A stretch of 64,000 nucleotides of DNA from Cunninghamella blakesleeana (GCA_017871115.1 JAFCIZ010000010.1:275001-339000), one strand, 5' to 3'; counted from the first letter of the stretch, positions 12,705-26,584 are shown. Translations and numbers: made by a program. Notes: generated from the letters alone by a model not told the origin.

Positions 12705-14798
12705 ATGGATTCTTTACCTAATGAAATATTAGAAAATATTTTGAGGTGTTTACCACAAAGATATTTATTAATAGTTGCTTCTACAGTTTGTAAAAAATGG
12801 CATCAGCTCATCTTCCAACCTTCTTTTTATTTTACTATCGAGCTTCAATCTTTAAAACACCTAGATAAATTTATAGCTGTTGCAAAAGAAGCATTTATAA
12901 ATGATAAACGTATTGGTCAATATGTTAAAAGTATTATTTTTGATGATGTATATTCATGTACAAATGAACAAATATTAGATTTATTAACAGTATGTCCACA
13001 TATTCAGTCCATGACCTCATTAGATAGAGACATTGGATACAGCCGACTAAAAAAAAACCCCATAAGTTCACTTCCTCCACTTCAGCAGCTTGTTCATTTT
13101 TCACATTGGTTCACGGATATAAATGAAGAATGGACGGTATTATTTAATAACAATAATAATAATAATACAAAAATTAAAGTGCTTGCATTTGATATTGATA
13201 AACCAATAATGAACGCCAGCGTTCAGCAACCTATTCATTTACAGCGTATTGGTCAGCCAAAATTATTATCTAATCATTTTAAATACCATGGTTCATCAAC
13301 AGTCTATAAAAATAATATATTGTTCTTACCACCTCTAAAGAATTTGACTAATTTAAAGATTGAGTTTGATGATTTTTTTTATATAGTAAACGAAGAGTTT
13401 TGCCATTTTGATGAACATACAATTGAAAATGTACTCCAATCTTGCCCTCAGCTTGAAGTATTGTTACTTAGCACTTTTTATATGAACATAACTGAAGATT
13501 ATTCTCTTATCCATCCTGATAACATGGTTCAACCAGCTTATTATTTAAAAGAGTTGGAAATAGATGGTAAACTCAATGATCCAGCGTGTTTTACGTATCT
13601 ATCCAGAAAATTCCCTTATACAGAGTCCTTCGCATTACATTTAGATGCAATTACCATCCCAAGTAAAACCAGCGGTCCCTATAAGTTAGCTATCCACGAT
13701 ATGATGTCTTGCTTGGAACATTTAAAAAAATTCAATTTTAGTTTATTTGACATTACTTTGGGTATTCGGGTGTACGAAAATACTTACTTTGAACCAGACA
13801 GTATCAATGATACTTATTTTCCAAATAATGAAATTTTGGAATGGGTGCTACAATATCCAACACAGCTTACTCATTTAACATATAACAATATTTTATTTGA
13901 AGAGACCTACTGTGCAATTTCACACCTTGTAACTGGTATACCTGATTCACATATAGTGATTAATTACGAAAATACCGTTGATAATATTTTGAATCAGCAC
14001 ATTTTATTTTTTCACCATCTGACCTATTTATCCATATCAGCAAAACTTAGTAGAGATATTTATTACAATTATCTTTTAAAAAATGAAAATACACTAATAT
14101 TATCATCTTCTATTCAAGAACTTATTTTGAATGAAAACACTGATGGAAAAAATGAGCTTTTATATATATTTGATTGGCTAGATGCTTTACCTAATTTAAC
14201 TTCATTGACAGTGAGTAAATGTAAAATTATTATGGATAAAAGTGATTCAACTGACAAGGATATTGTTAAGGACTGGTATGCTTATGTATATACGAACTAT
14301 GTACATGAATTACATGATGTGGTGAAGGAAAGAAAACTAAAGCAGCAAATTGGATCATTATCATTATATAATAATAATGAAATATATAAATTAAAAAACT
14401 TGACTCTTCATCTTAGTGAAATTTGTATAAAAAATGGATTTAATGATTTTTTTAAGTATTGTCCTCATTTAAAAAAGATCAAGCTAAATAACATTAATTA
14501 CGGAATTTCAGACTGGAATACGAATTTGGATACCTATTTTGATTTATCATTTTTATCTTTGGAAGAACTATATATTATTTCTCTTAATTATGTACCGTGG
14601 AATTCACAATTAAAGGTAGAGCCGATTTTGACAACTAAGTTGATAGTGGAAGAGACATTATCTAATAAAAAATCAGATATTTCTATTGAACATGGATCAA
14701 AACACTCTAATTCCTCTAAAAACCATTCTCTAGTCACTCTTCGCTTAAAATGTAGAAATGTTGATAAGATTGTATTTAATTCGTATAAGAAGTTTTAA
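12705..14798 (+). CDS. F-box protein with LRR-like C-terminal region
   Basis: Intronless, 697 residues. The F-box is residues 1-45 (LPNEILENILRCLPQRY, then STVCKKWHQLIFQPSFY), the Skp1-binding module of SCF ubiquitin ligases. The rest is a series of irregular leucine-rich units (for example LKNLTNLKIEF and CPQLEVLLLSTF), which in F-box proteins select substrates. Substrate unknown. A decayed relative lies immediately downstream (15101-16412), and two further relatives sit at 39575 and 63748. It therefore belongs to a locally expanded, probably fast-evolving family. Confidence 0.9.
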   Translation: MDSLPNEILENILRCLPQRYLLIVASTVCKKWHQLIFQPSFYFTIELQSLKHLDKFIAVAKEAFINDKRIGQYVKSIIFDDVYSCTNEQILDLLTVCPHIQSMTSLDRDIGYSRLKKNPISSLPPLQQLVHFSHWFTDINEEWTVLFNNNNNNNTKIKVLAFDIDKPIMNASVQQPIHLQRIGQPKLLSNHFKYHGSSTVYKNNILFLPPLKNLTNLKIEFDDFFYIVNEEFCHFDEHTIENVLQSCPQLEVLLLSTFYMNITEDYSLIHPDNMVQPAYYLKELEIDGKLNDPACFTYLSRKFPYTESFALHLDAITIPSKTSGPYKLAIHDMMSCLEHLKKFNFSLFDITLGIRVYENTYFEPDSINDTYFPNNEILEWVLQYPTQLTHLTYNNILFEETYCAISHLVTGIPDSHIVINYENTVDNILNQHILFFHHLTYLSISAKLSRDIYYNYLLKNENTLILSSSIQELILNENTDGKNELLYIFDWLDALPNLTSLTVSKCKIIMDKSDSTDKDIVKDWYAYVYTNYVHELHDVVKERKLKQQIGSLSLYNNNEIYKLKNLTLHLSEICIKNGFNDFFKYCPHLKKIKLNNINYGISDWNTNLDTYFDLSFLSLEELYIISLNYVPWNSQLKVEPILTTKLIVEETLSNKKSDISIEHGSKHSNSSKNHSLVTLRLKCRNVDKIVFNSYKKF

Positions 14799-15100
14799 AA
14801 ATAAAATAAAATAAAATTAATAGGATTATGTTTTTATTATTTGACGGATTACCATTAGAACAATTGAAAAGCTAATAAAATAAAAAAAGAGAAAATTTAT
14901 GCATGATTTTTTTTTACTTGGTTGGAATGATGTTAATAATAAAATTTGTGCACTTATTTTTTTAATAAAGTTTATATTCAATACCCTTTTTTTTTAAAAA
15001 AATAAAATAAAATAAAATTACTGCAACGTTACTTCTTTTCTGTTTTTTCTTTCTTTCACTTTATTTTATTTATTTATTTATGTTGTTATTAAATAAATAT

Positions 15101-16412
15101 ATGTACTCTTTTCCTACTGAAACACTTGGGAAAATATTTGGCTATATACTACAAAAATATATTTTTATTTGCCCATTCGTAAGTAAAGGATGAAACCATA
15201 TAATTTATCAAACTTCTTCTTATTCAACTATCGAAACCAGCGCTAGTAATTGACTTGAGTGATTTATTATTAATACAAAAGAACAAACTATCAATGATAA
15301 GTTCATTGGTAATAATGTTTAACATAATAATTTTGAAGAGATCTATAGATACTTTGAAAATAGACTAATTGAATTTTTATAAGTATTCCTTAATACTCAA
15401 TCCATAAACCAATTTAGATGTACAAGGACCATATATTGACACCACTAAATATTCTCCCACTTCAATTTATTATCAATTATCATGACAGTACACATACGTA
15501 TACCAAAATTGGACAAGGTTATTGGAAAAGAATAAAATAAATAGTATAATTTCTTGGATTTGAAATGGCTTTCTATATGTATAACCTTAATCTAGTATAT
15601 TCTTCTCCACCTATGATTCATGTCAAAAAGTTCATCACTATTAATCATTCCTTTTTATTAAATATATATTATGATGAAGAGTAATTATTTTAAAGTGATA
15701 TGGTTATCTTACCAGTATTAAAGCAACAGACAACTCTAAATATTTATTTACCGAATTATCTTGTAATAAATTAAGGATGTTATTCTTTTGATAAATATAT
15801 ATTTGAAATTATACATCAACTATTACTTCAAATTGAATTTCTATAACTTTGTTCATCTTATGTATACATTTCTAAGGATATTGATGTAATACTATCTGAT
15901 TATAATAACGTATTTAAACAAACTCACTATATAAAGGAGTTAAAACCTGGAGTTGATATCACACATCCAAATTGTATACTAATTTTACGAAAATATACCC
16001 TCAATTGAAAAGATTAGCATTAAATATCTACCAAAAAAAATTTTCAAAAGAAGAAATAGGGAGATTTTTTTATAATTAGCCATTTATAGAGAATAAATTG
16101 ACTCAATCATCATCATTAAAGAGATTAAAAGTAATATTAATGCTGTATTTACCCTTTTTTCGTCGTATTCGAACGTATCATCAATTTTTTCCAATTACAT
16201 TGAGTACTTATAATGCATCTTAAGGGAATATGCTATTTGAATTCTATATGAAATACCTACTAGAATTTATCACTGAAGTCATCGATGAATCTGTATTGGA
16301 TAATTATAAAAAGAATTTAAACAAATTAAAAAGCGAAGAAAATATTTTTAAAAAATGGATTCAATCTTTATTTAAAAAATTCCTAGAAAACCACTTTAAA
16401 AACAAACGTTAG
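15101..16412 (+). pseudogene. Decayed F-box gene, paralogue of the 12705 gene
   Basis: From the ATG at 15101 the frame reads FPTETLGKIFGYILQKY, an F-box start matching the upstream gene. The conserved Trp codon of the KKW motif has become TGA (about 15190), and further stops and frame shifts follow. Homology continues after the breaks: FIINTKEQTINDKFIG matches FIAVAKEAFINDKRIG of the intact gene near 15268-15310. The stretch around 15785-15980 matches the intact gene's region from FDEHTIENVL to KELEIDG. The 60-codon open frame 16230-16412 is what remains at the 3' end. No single reading frame survives, so no protein product is expected. Confidence 0.85.
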
Positions 16413-16517
16413 GAAAACCTTTTTTTTTTTTTTTTTTCTTTGAGAGTAAAATAATCTTTTGCTCTGAAAAACTTCTAGCCCTTTTTTAATCACTTTTTAT
16501 TAAATTATAAATAACAC

Positions 16518-16617
16518 GGTTTAATCCTTTATAACTAAGAACATATTATTTATATTTTAAAATATATTGTTTTATAATAAATAGGTATGATAATAAGGCT
16601 TTAAAAGAATAGCTAGG
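16518..16617. repeat. Dispersed A/T-rich repeat, copy 1
   Basis: Shares an ordered set of motifs with copies at 16763-16860, 61990-62072 and 62421-62535: a CGRTTTA...TATAAC block, then TATATTTTRAAAT, then TTATAATAAA and a GGTATRA block. This copy is 245 bp upstream of copy 2. It lies just after the F-box pseudogene. Confidence 0.5.
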
Positions 16618-16762
16618 ACACATTAGAAATTTTAAAAAAGTTTAAACTAGGAAGTAAATAATCTTTTTCTTTTGTCTTTTTTTTTGGTTTATTTATAAAA
16701 AATGAAATTTCTCATCTCTTTTTTCATTTTTTTTTAATAATTATTTTATATTAAAAATAGTA

Positions 16763-16860
16763 CGATTTACTTTTTATAACCAAGGAATTTAAATATATAT
16801 TTTGAAATGACTGGCATTATAATAAACATGTACAAAAAGAAAGGTATAAAAACACGTAGG
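16763..16860. repeat. Dispersed A/T-rich repeat, copy 2
   Basis: Second copy of the unit described for 16518-16617. It is best matched to the copy at 62421 through the string TTATAATAAACATGTA followed by AAAGGTATAAA. Confidence 0.55.
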
Positions 16861-17275
16861 ATTTTTTTTTTTGAAAATTAAAATTTTGATTCTCTTCTAG
16901 TAAGGTCTCTAAAACGGTTTTTTTTTAACTGTAAATGGTTTTTTATATTTATATTAATGAGTATTAGTTCATCTGTTTTACATATTTGAAAATAATGAAA
17001 GTAATAAAAAGAATAAATTAAGCAATAAAAAAAATACATAAAAGTAAATATTATAATAATAGTAGTAGTAAATAAAATAAATAATTGGGATATGTTAAAT
17101 TCGGTGTATCATACTAATACTTATTAGTTATTATAGATATTTGTTAAATATAAATAAAATTATGTATAAATATATGAATACTTTTTTTAAGAAAATAATA
17201 ATAATAATAATGATAATAATAATAATGATAATAATAATAACAATAATAATAATAATGTTCTATTAAATAGTAATT

Positions 17276-20200
17276 TTAACCAGATGATGCATTGGAAGAT
17301 TTTCTAGTAGTTTTTCGTCTAATTGTTAATTTTAAACTTTTTGATAATCCATTATTACTTTCCGATTTTGTGGTATGAGATATTTCATTAGGATGAATAT
17401 GGCCAGATGGAAGAGAAGATGTACTTTCAAGTGATGAGCTACTTTCAGTATGCTGAAGTTTTAATCGAGACGAGGAATCCTCTTCATAAACGGTTGGAAT
17501 AGTGAAATAGCTTGGTGATTTAGGTGAAACAAGATGAGGAGAGTTACCACTGCCAGTAGTTACACTAGCACCATGAGTAATAGAATTTGTTCTTGATTTC
17601 ATTAAAATAGGTCGTTCTAGGTCTCTAAATAATGATGATCCGCGTCTGTTAGCCGTCATAGATGCTAAACTGGTATTTGAATGATTGGAACCCATGTTAG
17701 ACCTGTTGGTGTTACCAAGGTTAGAATTAGTGATATTGTTGCTGGTTACAACTGATCCAAGTGATTTGAATGGTGTTTCTTTATTTTTTAATCGCTGAAT
17801 ATCATCTGAAAAGTTTTTCTTGAATACTATAAAAAAAAAAGCAATTTTAATATTTTATTTTAATATAATATTTTTTTTGTAATTATTATTATTAGTTTAT
17901 TTTAATAATTGATTTACATTCTATTAAATTATTGTGGAAAGGTTTCATTTCATTACTAACAAGTTGGCTATGAGTCACTAGGCATCGGTCAATCACAAGG
18001 ACCTATATAAAATATAAAAGAAAAAAATATATAAAAGATTGTATTTAAAAATCAATATTGGTATTTTTTGAAAATAGCATTTATATTTCGTTTTTTAAAC
18101 AAATTTATTTGTTTATTCATTTATTATTACCTGTTCATCAATAGCCTTTTTCAATAAATCAATCCAAGGAATTAATTTAGGGTGCTTTTTACGATAATAG
18201 GATGATAAGAACGCCTTTTTATATAGAGGAACCCCACCATTGACAGGTGCATCCACTGCACCATTAAGAGCCATAGAGAAAGGGTTTAAATTAAAATTAG
18301 ATTGAGATTGACCAATATGATCAGCATAGACTTTATCCAACGATATTAATTCATTTGTCTTGTTATTCATGGCATTCACAGCATTTTCGATAGGAGAGAT
18401 TTCTTTGATTTGAATAAACTTGATTTTTGATCGCAATGCGATAGTAGGAAATACATCTTGACTTGTAAAAGTTGTTTGTTCTGTCCATAAATGTAAAAAG
18501 TCCAACTCCTGTTTTGTAAAGTTAGGAGGCTCTATAACTGTGTCATCATCATCATCATCGTCCGCTTGATCAGATTTTTCTTTTCCTTCACTACGACTTT
18601 CTTGATTTCCATCATGATGATCATTGCCCTCTTGACTTTCATGTTCATTTTCCTCCTCATCTTCATCTCCTTCTTTTGTTACTGGTCTAGAGTAAGTGAA
18701 TTGATGGACTTGATTAAATTCATAATATTTTTTAATCTTATCGCCAGTCATAGGATTAGATAAGATAGAGTTAGCATTCATATCTAATTCAGGAGTTACA
18801 GCGGTAATTTGAATAAATTGGCCATCAGACTCAGCTTCCAGTTCACGCAATTGATCATCAGGTAGAGTAGACATAGAGCACAATTTACTAGATAAGATTT
18901 GAGCGTTTGGATGTCGATTTTGAATCCGTTCACTGAAAGAAGCCATCTTTTCCCAAGCCATACCACGATAAATGAACTGTTGATTTCGGATACTTGCAGG
19001 AAATCCACGTCCATAAAATCCAACACGGAAATATTCACAGTAAAATCGTTCTTTTTTCACAATATTTTCTGTAAAAATAGCCATACGCTGTAAAATTTTA
19101 CTACATTTATGATAATCTACAATTGTCACGCCATACTGATGAGCTAATTCCCTACTTAAATCAAGACATAATTCCCATGCAGTACCTTTATCTAAATAAT
19201 TGATCATGGTTTCATATATAGATTGTTTTCTTGCAAATGGTGTTTCTGTTGCGAATCCTAATTCAGGGATGGCTTCTACTTGTCCATAAGGGTCCCATTC
19301 CAATAAATCAGCATGAAACCGTAAGGTCAAAGCAGCTTCCACATAATTATTACTGATCAAATGGAGGTTTACTAATTCATGTACGTATTTAACATAAATA
19401 TCTTGTCGTTCAAAAACTTGGACAAATTTCATTAATTTAAGTGTTGCATTGATTCTTTCATCTGTAAATTCAATATCATCTTGGGGCAATGATCTGATTT
19501 GTAACAAGAGTTCAATCAAGTTTGCTAAAGAATCCACAATCATATGACCATATTCACGTTCCTTACTATCAGTTAATCTTAATTGTAATGCTTGATATAA
19601 TTCCCCAACCCATTTTGTACGTATTTCATCATCAATGTTATCATGTGTCATAACCAATTTATCAATAGTTGCAATCAATAAGTTTTGAATTTCACTTATG
19701 CTATTATTTTTTCTTAATAAAATGGTGATAATATCTGCAATCATACCAACTGTTGTTGAACGTAGTTTATCATGAATAGTAAGACTTGCCCCACATAACG
19801 GCTTAAGAAGTACTGATAAATAATCCAATTGAGATGGTGAAATAGCATCAAGTGAGGATGGTTCATCAGTAGTATTGTTATCATCTTTAGTTGCCTCATT
19901 TGATTTTATATCATGTAGTTGTTGCTGTTGTTTTTGATCTTCTAGTGATGTTGTAGATGATTTATTGGTACTTAAATAGTTGGTTGTAGTTACTGTAGTA
20001 GAAATCACATCATGGAATTCATTTGTATTAATGCTACTACTATCGTCGTCGCCAACATCACTTTGTTGGCTAGATATATCCAAATTAGAATTACTATAAT
20101 GATTTCCTTTTTTACCATGATGATCAAAATAAGCCAACAATTCAGGTTTTTTTTGTGAATCCGTTTGGTGTTTTGAGATTCGACCTGATTTTGAAGGTTG

Positions 20201-23200
20201 TAAAAGAAGAGAGTGGCAACTTGGAAAAGCCAAATCCCATAAATGCTTTAATGCACGAGTTCCTTCTTCCCCACGGATATTACCAGCCAGTTTCCAAACT
20301 GCCCTTTGGGCTTGAGGTAAAAAGGTTTCCACTTCTAAACTTTTACTTGCTAAAATACGTACAAAAGTATTAAACATAATTCTCCATAACCGTGTTAACA
20401 TATCAGTTTCATTAGAAAAATCGTTTATCACTTCATCTTTTTTATCATTTGAAGAGGGTTGTTGCTGTTGTTGCTGTTGTTGCTGTCCGTCATTTTTGAT
20501 GAATGAAAATGCATTTAAATCAAGTAAAGAAGTTGTTGGCGATAGGACATCAACTAAAATGATTTTATGAGCCACCACATCTAAATTCAACCAATTACTA
20601 GGCCATTTTCTTCTTTCATTAATAGGATCATTAAACGCTATATCGTTGCCTTCCATTGTACCATAGACATCCGCCAACTTTTGTATATCATCACCATATA
20701 GAATAGCCAAACAAACAAAACATAAATTACATAAAAAGTCGGATGTAGATGAAACGCCTTCATTGTTAACCATTTTATGAAGATATTGTAACCATTGACC
20801 TGCTGATGTTAAATGGAATAAATCTAATAAAATTACCGTCAAATCCAATACACCAGAAGTTACCAAAGCTACTAAATCAGACCCCACTGTAGATGTAATT
20901 TGATTCATTGTATTGGTTGCTTGGAAAGGATAAGTTGTTGGGAAAGGTATTGCAGGAGAAGTTGCCAATGCTTGTAGAACAACAGGAACAGATGATCCAG
21001 AAGCTGTCGTATTGATATCACTAGTAGTATTTTCTGATACCTGTGGCAGTCCTCTAATAGAGATAGAATTAGCTCTATCGCGAAGAACAGTTAATGAATG
21101 TCTTGAACTTGTTCTTGCACTAGCAGTATTTAATGAACCTGACAAAGGGTTATTTTGTGATGATGATGGAGCTGTTGTTGCTTGGATAGATTGATTAGCC
21201 AATCTTTGTAAATCTTTATAGGTGCGAAGTAATTGAGGTAATAAACAAATTAGTGGATCAGTTAATGAGCCTAACCCTGTATCAAATAAATTAGTTGTTG
21301 AATCATTGTCTTGATCTTCTACATTAATATAAGGGTCTTCATCATCATGCTCACTAATCACATTTAAAGAAGGAGAAGTAGATGTTGACATACCTGTCAT
21401 GGTAGTAGAAGGAGTCATTCCTAAAGGAGAGGAAGCACCTGTAGCTGTTGAAGTTAAAACTGATGTTGATAACCCACGTGCTTTACGAATCTTATTCAAT
21501 ATTTCATGTATAATTGTCATAGATAAACGTAAATTCTCAATCCATTGAGACCTAGGTAATCGTGGTTGTTGATGATCATCTACTTGATCCTTTTTGTTAT
21601 TATCCATGGTACGAGAAAAGATGACATCTTTTGCTACAGACATATAAGTATTTAACCAAACAGACGTCCATCGAACAATGTGTTTACCTAATCCAAAACT
21701 ACATGTATTGCTATTAAAGACAGGTCCCTTGACAAGAGCTAAAATCATACATAATTTGTACCCGACCATTTTACCAGTTACATGAGAACAGCCATCAATA
21801 AATTCTTGAATCATATTTACAATTTCCTTTGCAGAAAACACATCTTTCAATTCAATCATCATTTCATTAAAATGTTGTAATACCAAGGTTTGTGTTCCAA
21901 TCATCACACTAGGTTGTTCAGGTGCCATGATATGAATAATAAGAGATAAAAATTGCTGTAAATCTTCTTTATACATTAATTCCCTTAATTCACTTTCACC
22001 AACCTCTTCGTTGTTTCGCTGATATTCACGTGAGCGAACAATAAATCTAAAGAGATATTCCCATACTTTTATACTGCTTCTTAATTGTTTAGCTTTACGA
22101 GGTTCACTAGGATTGCTGCATAATCGAATCATTCCCTTTAATAATTGGTTATAGGTTGTATCATCGGGTTTGACAGTTCTTAATTTAGCATTGTTTCCTT
22201 TGGTTCCTTGATAACGTGAAGAAGTATATAGTTGATATGAAGAATTAGTATCACGAGCATACATAGATCCATTACTGTTATTGGTATCATTAGTTTCTTT
22301 ATCATTGTCGTGATGGTGATTGCTATCACCATCGCTGTCATCATTTGAATTAAATCGTTGATAAATATAAACATCCAAAACAGGTCTAAAATTACTAAAC
22401 CGACGATCTTGAACAATACTAAGGATCCATATAATAGAAGCGATAGCTTGATCATGTAATAAATCTTGCTTTTCAGTAGATTGAGGAACTTTGAATGATA
22501 AAATATCTAATAAGGCATCAAAAATATCAGCCAAAAATTTAACCACTTCCATTTCACCTACAAAAGTAAATTTATCCAAAACAACCAATAGCTCATCAAT
22601 AGCATCTTCTGCTGGTGTTGAACCGCTTGATTCTATAAGAGAGCGCCATTTCATTAATTGCACTAAAGTTGTATTTTGTGTAAACCGAGTAGAACATAAG
22701 AAAGTATTCACCACTACAAAATCACGTGTACTATGGGGTTTAGCGGAGGAAGTAGAGATAGGAATAGAGGAAGAACCGGATTCTCCTTGATGTACCAAAG
22801 AAGTCACTGTGGATAAATTCATATTACCACTTTGGAAGAAATTATTTTTTGTTGTTGCTGCTGTAGTTGTAGCTGTAGATCCATTACTACGAATACTTGG
22901 TTGACTTGTATTACGTGAAAAATGCTGGCCAATTTGACGATAAGTTTGATTAAAACTAGAAAGCATTAAGTCTTGACTTTGCATATTAGAAGGGGCATTT
23001 GTTTCACCACACCAGGGAACAGTACCAAAATAGCTAGATGGATGGAGTAACTGACGATCGTATTTATATAAACAAAGTTTATGTGTCCCATCTGCTACAA
23101 AATCACGCGATAATGGTGGTATAAACAAAGGAATATAACCCATAGCAAGAATTTTATCAGATGATGAGGAGTTGCCTTCTGATATTAATCTTGTAAAAGG

Positions 23201-26031
23201 TGAAGTAGGTCTACTATTTCCACTACCAGGACTATTGTTATTGTTACTGTTCATAGCGTGAGATCCCATATTACTTTGACTACTTCTATGTTTAACTACT
23301 AAAAATACATGCGATTTTTCCCAGACCTTAATATCACTGATTTTAACTTTCACCATTTCTTTCCAAACAGGTTTCATTTCGTGATAAAAAATAGCACTTT
23401 CCCAAGTAGACATCATGGGTGTACCAGATCCAACAGCAACTGAGTCTTCGACTATTTCACCTGTTTGGTTATCACGTACACAAACAATGACTTGGATATT
23501 TCTTGTTCTACCAAATTGTGCAAAATCACCAGAGACCAAATTAATATAAAGTTCATTTCTTTCATCGTCAGGAAATACCACATCGGGAAATCCAATTCGT
23601 AAAGTGCGAGGAATATCTTGTAATAAAGCGGCATTGACTTTTAGTACATCATCCTGTTGTCCATAAAACATTCGTAAATATACATGTACCATTTCTGCAC
23701 GAGCATTTTGACTGATTTCTTTCCCTTTTTCTCTAATAATATCTTCATGTAAATTAGCAAAGGAGGATTCAGAGGCTGGTATATAGATTCGCATATTTTG
23801 TTCAGAAGTGACAATTTGATAATGAGTCGTATTACTATTTCCACTACTGCTACTGCTACTGCTACCACTACCACTAGTATTTACAGAGGTGATGGATGGT
23901 GATAATGTAGGTGTTTGAGGTCCATAAGTAGGTGATCTAATTAAATCGCTATCTGAAAAAATAGATCCCGACCGAGTCGTTTTACCATGCATAGAATGAG
24001 GTATAGGTATATCTTCAATAGGTTGCAAAAGCTTTCCAACATTTAAGACAGCACAAGCAAATGGACGTCGGAATAAACTAATGTTGTTATGTGACGATTG
24101 CGAATTTAAGTCTGAAGGTGATGATTTTTGATGCTGTGAATAAAGATATCTAGAGTTATTATCAAAGTAACCTAGAAAAAAAATATAAAAAAAAATAAAA
24201 TAATAAAATAATAAAAAAACACCATTAATATGCAAAAACTAAATACCATTCAAATTTATGTTGACTAATTTTTTTTTTTTTTTGTATTATTTTATTTTGT
24301 AAATTTACCTGAACTTCCACTATGTTGATTATGACTACTATTACCAAAGAAAGCTGAAGCATGGCTACCAAACGAGCTTAAGTGATCCTTTTCTTTATCC
24401 ATAAATTTCATACTGCCCAATCGATAAATATAACAAACCAAATAGAGCTGATCGTTCAAATCATGAGTTGATAAATCCACAAATAAAGTTTGCAATTTTC
24501 CAATTTTACTCTCATCACGAGGCATCCCATTATAATTCAAATTGACGACAAACTGTTCAGTAATGAATTTCCCTTGACTTTCAGAGTATAAAGAAAAGCA
24601 TAATTCCGTCCATTCCCCAGGCTGACAAATATGAGCTACACACGCCTTCAGGTCAAAAAATAAATGGTGAAACTTCCCACCTTTATTTTGAAAAGATTGT
24701 TTTTTTTTATTATTATTATTGCTAGTAGTTGAAGTATGATGATGACTACTACCACTATGCTGATGTTGTTGTTGTTGATGGTGATGAGGTAAAGTGTCAT
24801 TATACTCCAAGGCTATTTTTTTATGATTTGACTGTATTTTATCCAATAAAAAATCATTAAATGGTAATGAGGTAATAGGCACTTGTTCTGATATTGTGTA
24901 TTTCCAATGCATATAAAACAGTGTAGCTGCTGATGTATTATCAATATCCAAAATGTAACCCCTTTCAGGATGGCGTACAATCATTTCCCGATGTTGGGAT
25001 ATATTCATGGTGACCATTCGTTGAATAATAACTTTTCTCAATCTTGCCAACTCTTCCTTTGATAGAGCTTGGTCCAATAATTGCCTTCTTGCTTGAAAGA
25101 GATAATTAATATGATCCCGAATAGCGTTAAAAGCAGAATACCGACTTTCTTTTAAATAAGTATAAAGTAAGCAATTCCATTCACTAACACAAGCACCAAT
25201 TTCATCTACCAAGGGTTCATCATTCCCTGTAACAGTGGATTGATCAAATCGAGCCATAGGTAAAGGAGGAGGTAATGGTCTCTTTTGTGGCGATTGTTGT
25301 TGATGTAAAATGGTATCATTTTCAAACTTCCCACGAAGTTGATGGTGAATATCAGTAGAGGATAATAAAGATAAATGGTATTCAAAATCACCACTACCAG
25401 GACGAGATAAAATAGAAGGTGTTGCAGGTATAGATATATGATCATCATGATGAGACTGTTGCTGTTGTTTATGTAATGAAACTGTATCCGATTGAGAATT
25501 CAATAAACCATCTGTTGATAAAATCGAAGGGCTTTGTAAAGGAGGAGGTGTGGCTGTAGATGATAATGTTGTTGTCAATTGTTGATTCAAATAAAAATCA
25601 AAATCGCTATTATTACTATCATATGGATCCATATCTAAATATTCCTTAATTTGTACATGTGTTTTAGGGAATATACCATTGGGTGCATTATTTGGTTTTC
25701 CGCCTTCCTCTAAAGAGCTTAATACATAACCACGATACCAATGGGTATTTTGTTCGAAAATATATAATTCATCGCCTACTTCTAAAGGAACCATATATGC
25801 ATAATCATTATTAGAATTAGAGTTTGAGCTATCAGAACAAGATGATAAACGATGATTATTAGCTATAGCTGCTTCAGTTGTTGGAGAATATATATTTGAA
25901 TAAACAGTAATAGGCCGTGAAAGAGGTGAAGAAGGTGGTTGGTATGATGTGGTATTGGAAGAAGGTGTAAAAGGTGCTATTGCTATTCCATGTGCAAGTT
26001 TATTTAAGGGTGCCCACCTAGTTCCCGACAT
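17276..26031 (-). CDS. DCK1: DOCK-family Rho/Rac guanine nucleotide exchange factor (SH3, DHR-1, DHR-2)
   Basis: Exons on the minus strand: 24309-26031, a tentative 18-nt exon 24247-24264, 18131-24171, 17918-18002 and 17276-17826, giving about 2805 residues. An SH3 domain begins at about residue 14 (GIAIAPF), is interrupted by a ~55-residue Ser/Asn insert, and resumes at VGDELYIFEQNTHWYRGYV. DHR-1, the lipid-binding C2-like domain, is about 784-945 (NELYINLVSGDF to GTHKLCLYKYD). DHR-2, the catalytic exchange domain, is about 2150-2640 (AALTLRFHADLLEW; ERFYCEYFRVGFYGRGFP; VLVIDRCLVTHSQL). The tail is Ser-rich. In yeast, Dck1 with Lmo1 activates the Rac-like Rho5; in animals DOCK180 with ELMO activates Rac. 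Long Asn/Gln/Ser inserts explain the unusual length. A CYRI-type Rac effector lies 2.2 kb upstream in the same orientation. Confidence 0.95.
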
Positions 26032-26584
26032 CGTATAAATAAATAAATAAATATAATGTATATATTATTTAATTAATATATTATTATAAATAATAATATG
26101 TAGATTTATATAATGAAAGGAAAGACAGTATTATAAAATAAAAATAGTATGTATATATATATTTAATATAAAAAATAAAAAAGAAAGAGAAAAAGAGAGA
26201 AAAAAAGAAAAAACAATAATAATATAAAAAAAATGTCGCACAAAAAAAATTAAAAAAAACTCCGAAATACTCAGTATATGATCAACATAAAAAAGGTTAA
26301 AATGTATTTAAGCTTAATTTTATATTTACAAAATATTTTGATCTTTCCTTTATTTCATTTAAAACCATTTGCACCTATTTTAATAAAATGTTATTTTTTT
26401 AACGTTTTTTCATACTACAATTTTTTTAAAAAACTAAAATAAAAAAATGATAGATAGATAAGGATATATATAAAAAAATGAAAAAGGAGAATGGAAGGGA
26501 ATAAAAATAAAAATAATAATTGCTTTTTCAATTTCAATTAAATAATACATAGTATAAAAAAAAAATAAGATATCTACAAACCAT
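26032..26584. other. Intergenic: DOCK promoter and Stc1 gene 3' end
   Basis: 553 bp of A/T-rich DNA between two co-oriented minus-strand genes. A purine-rich stretch at 26170-26220 is a pyrimidine-rich leader on the DOCK coding strand. Nothing else is seen. Confidence 0.5.

Larger units (their letters stand above)
16413..17275. other. Intergenic region between F-box pseudogene and DOCK gene
   Basis: 863 bp containing the two dispersed repeat copies and, at about 17198-17255, an imperfect (AAT)n tract close to the 3' end of the DOCK gene. No gene is seen. Confidence 0.55.

Noticed and set aside
20155..22790. Several plus-strand frames of 60-99 codons inside the DOCK gene
   Set aside because: They lie antisense to conserved DOCK coding sequence and show no family similarity.
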